NCBI GenBank assembly: GCA_038210245.1
Contig: JBBQWW010000036.1
Coordinates: forward strand, 1 to 31,725
From: Bog-756 sp038210245
GTDB lineage: Bacteria; Actinomycetota; Acidimicrobiia; Acidimicrobiales; RAAP-2
Length of the DNA: 31,725 nt
Reading direction: 5' to 3'
Below the pieces are notes generated by a model, which was given only the letters and a program-made list of their open reading frames with translations, was not told where the DNA came from and did not search any database. Positions 31,468 to 31,725 of the stretch are shown here, one piece after another. How positions within the stretch are numbered: the stretch's first letter is position 1; each line of letters starts with the position of its first letter. The position numbers were made by a program, and so were the translations under genes.

Positions 31468-31725
31468 ATGACGATTAGGTCAGTCCGTTGGTCGGACTCC
31501 ACCGCGTCTGATGCCGGTTTCACCCTCATCGAGCTGATGGTGGTTCTGCTCATTCTGGCCATCCTGCTCGCTATCGCCATTCCAACCTTTCTCGGTGTGA
31601 CGAAGTCAGCAAATGACCGGGCTGCTCAGTCCAACCTGAATACGGCTCTGGTGAACGCCAAGGCCGCCTATCAGCAGCAGGGTCAGTCGTACACGAACTC
31701 GTCGGTCACCAACTCGACGCAGTTC
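31468..31725 (+). CDS. pilA: Type IV prepilin (PilA-like), cut by the window end
   Basis: The first 86 residues are present. A 17-residue charged leader ends in DAG, followed by the class III signal FTLIELMVVLLILAILLAIA with Phe at +1 and Glu at +5, so the prepilin peptidase should cut after Gly17. The hydrophobic helix continues into IPTFLGVTKSANDRAAQSNLNTALVNAKAAY, the standard N-terminal alpha helix of pilins, then a Gln/Ser/Thr/Asn-rich start of the globular domain. The ATG has no strong ribosome binding site. Position behind pilB-pilT-pilC marks it as the probable major pilin. Confidence 0.92.
   Translation, partial: MTIRSVRWSDSTASDAGFTLIELMVVLLILAILLAIAIPTFLGVTKSANDRAAQSNLNTALVNAKAAYQQQGQSYTNSSVTNSTQF

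Overview
The window reads as chromosomal DNA from a high-GC actinobacterium. The evidence is the gene content: two acyl-CoA synthetases resembling mycobacterial FadD17 and FadD19, a luciferase-like oxidoreductase, an ECF sigma factor, TldD/TldE, and frequent GTG/TTG starts with very high third-position GC. A type IV pilus locus without any visible PilP or PilQ fits a monoderm envelope. An Acidimicrobiia-type organism is my best guess; it is an inference from style and gene content, not from a marker gene. I see no tRNA, rRNA, CRISPR array or insertion sequence.

Left part (1-12.6 kb): an ECF sigma factor whose stop overlaps a probable partner gene leaving the window; a FadD17-like ligase divergent from a luciferase-like oxidoreductase; a decayed VapC-type toxin remnant; a FadD19-like ligase followed by an isochorismatase-fold protein; dxs; an AIM24 protein; a lipocalin/CrtC-like protein and an aminoglycoside-phosphotransferase-like kinase; and a FlK-like hotdog thioesterase. 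Both ligase genes carry upstream 14-bp palindromes fitting the KstR operator of the actinobacterial sterol regulon (TnnAACnnGTTnnA). This suggests a sterol or steroid side-chain activation unit.

Middle part (12.6-15.5 kb): the tldD-tldE metalloprotease pair, overlapping by ATGA and closed by a nested hairpin shared with the convergent pilO.

Right part (15.5-31.7 kb): a split type IV pilus system. On the minus strand are pilT, a natural pilM-pilN fusion, and pilO. They are followed by fmdB, moaC and two small proteins of unknown role. Then come prepilin peptidase, a NarL-type response regulator and a membrane sensor kinase in one tight minus-strand operon, divergent from pilB, a second PilT-like ATPase, pilC and a prepilin cut by the window edge.

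Several pilus parts are unusual. PilB is about 950 residues with two MshEN-like (cyclic-di-GMP-binding type) halves separated by a long acidic, proline-bearing linker. The second PilT carries its own MshEN-like N-terminal domain. PilM and PilN are fused. The prepilin peptidase appears to lack the first catalytic aspartate. An array of 11-bp-spaced repeats precedes the pilin gene. Together these suggest an actinobacterial type IV pilus whose motors may be controlled by a nucleotide second messenger and by a dedicated two-component system.
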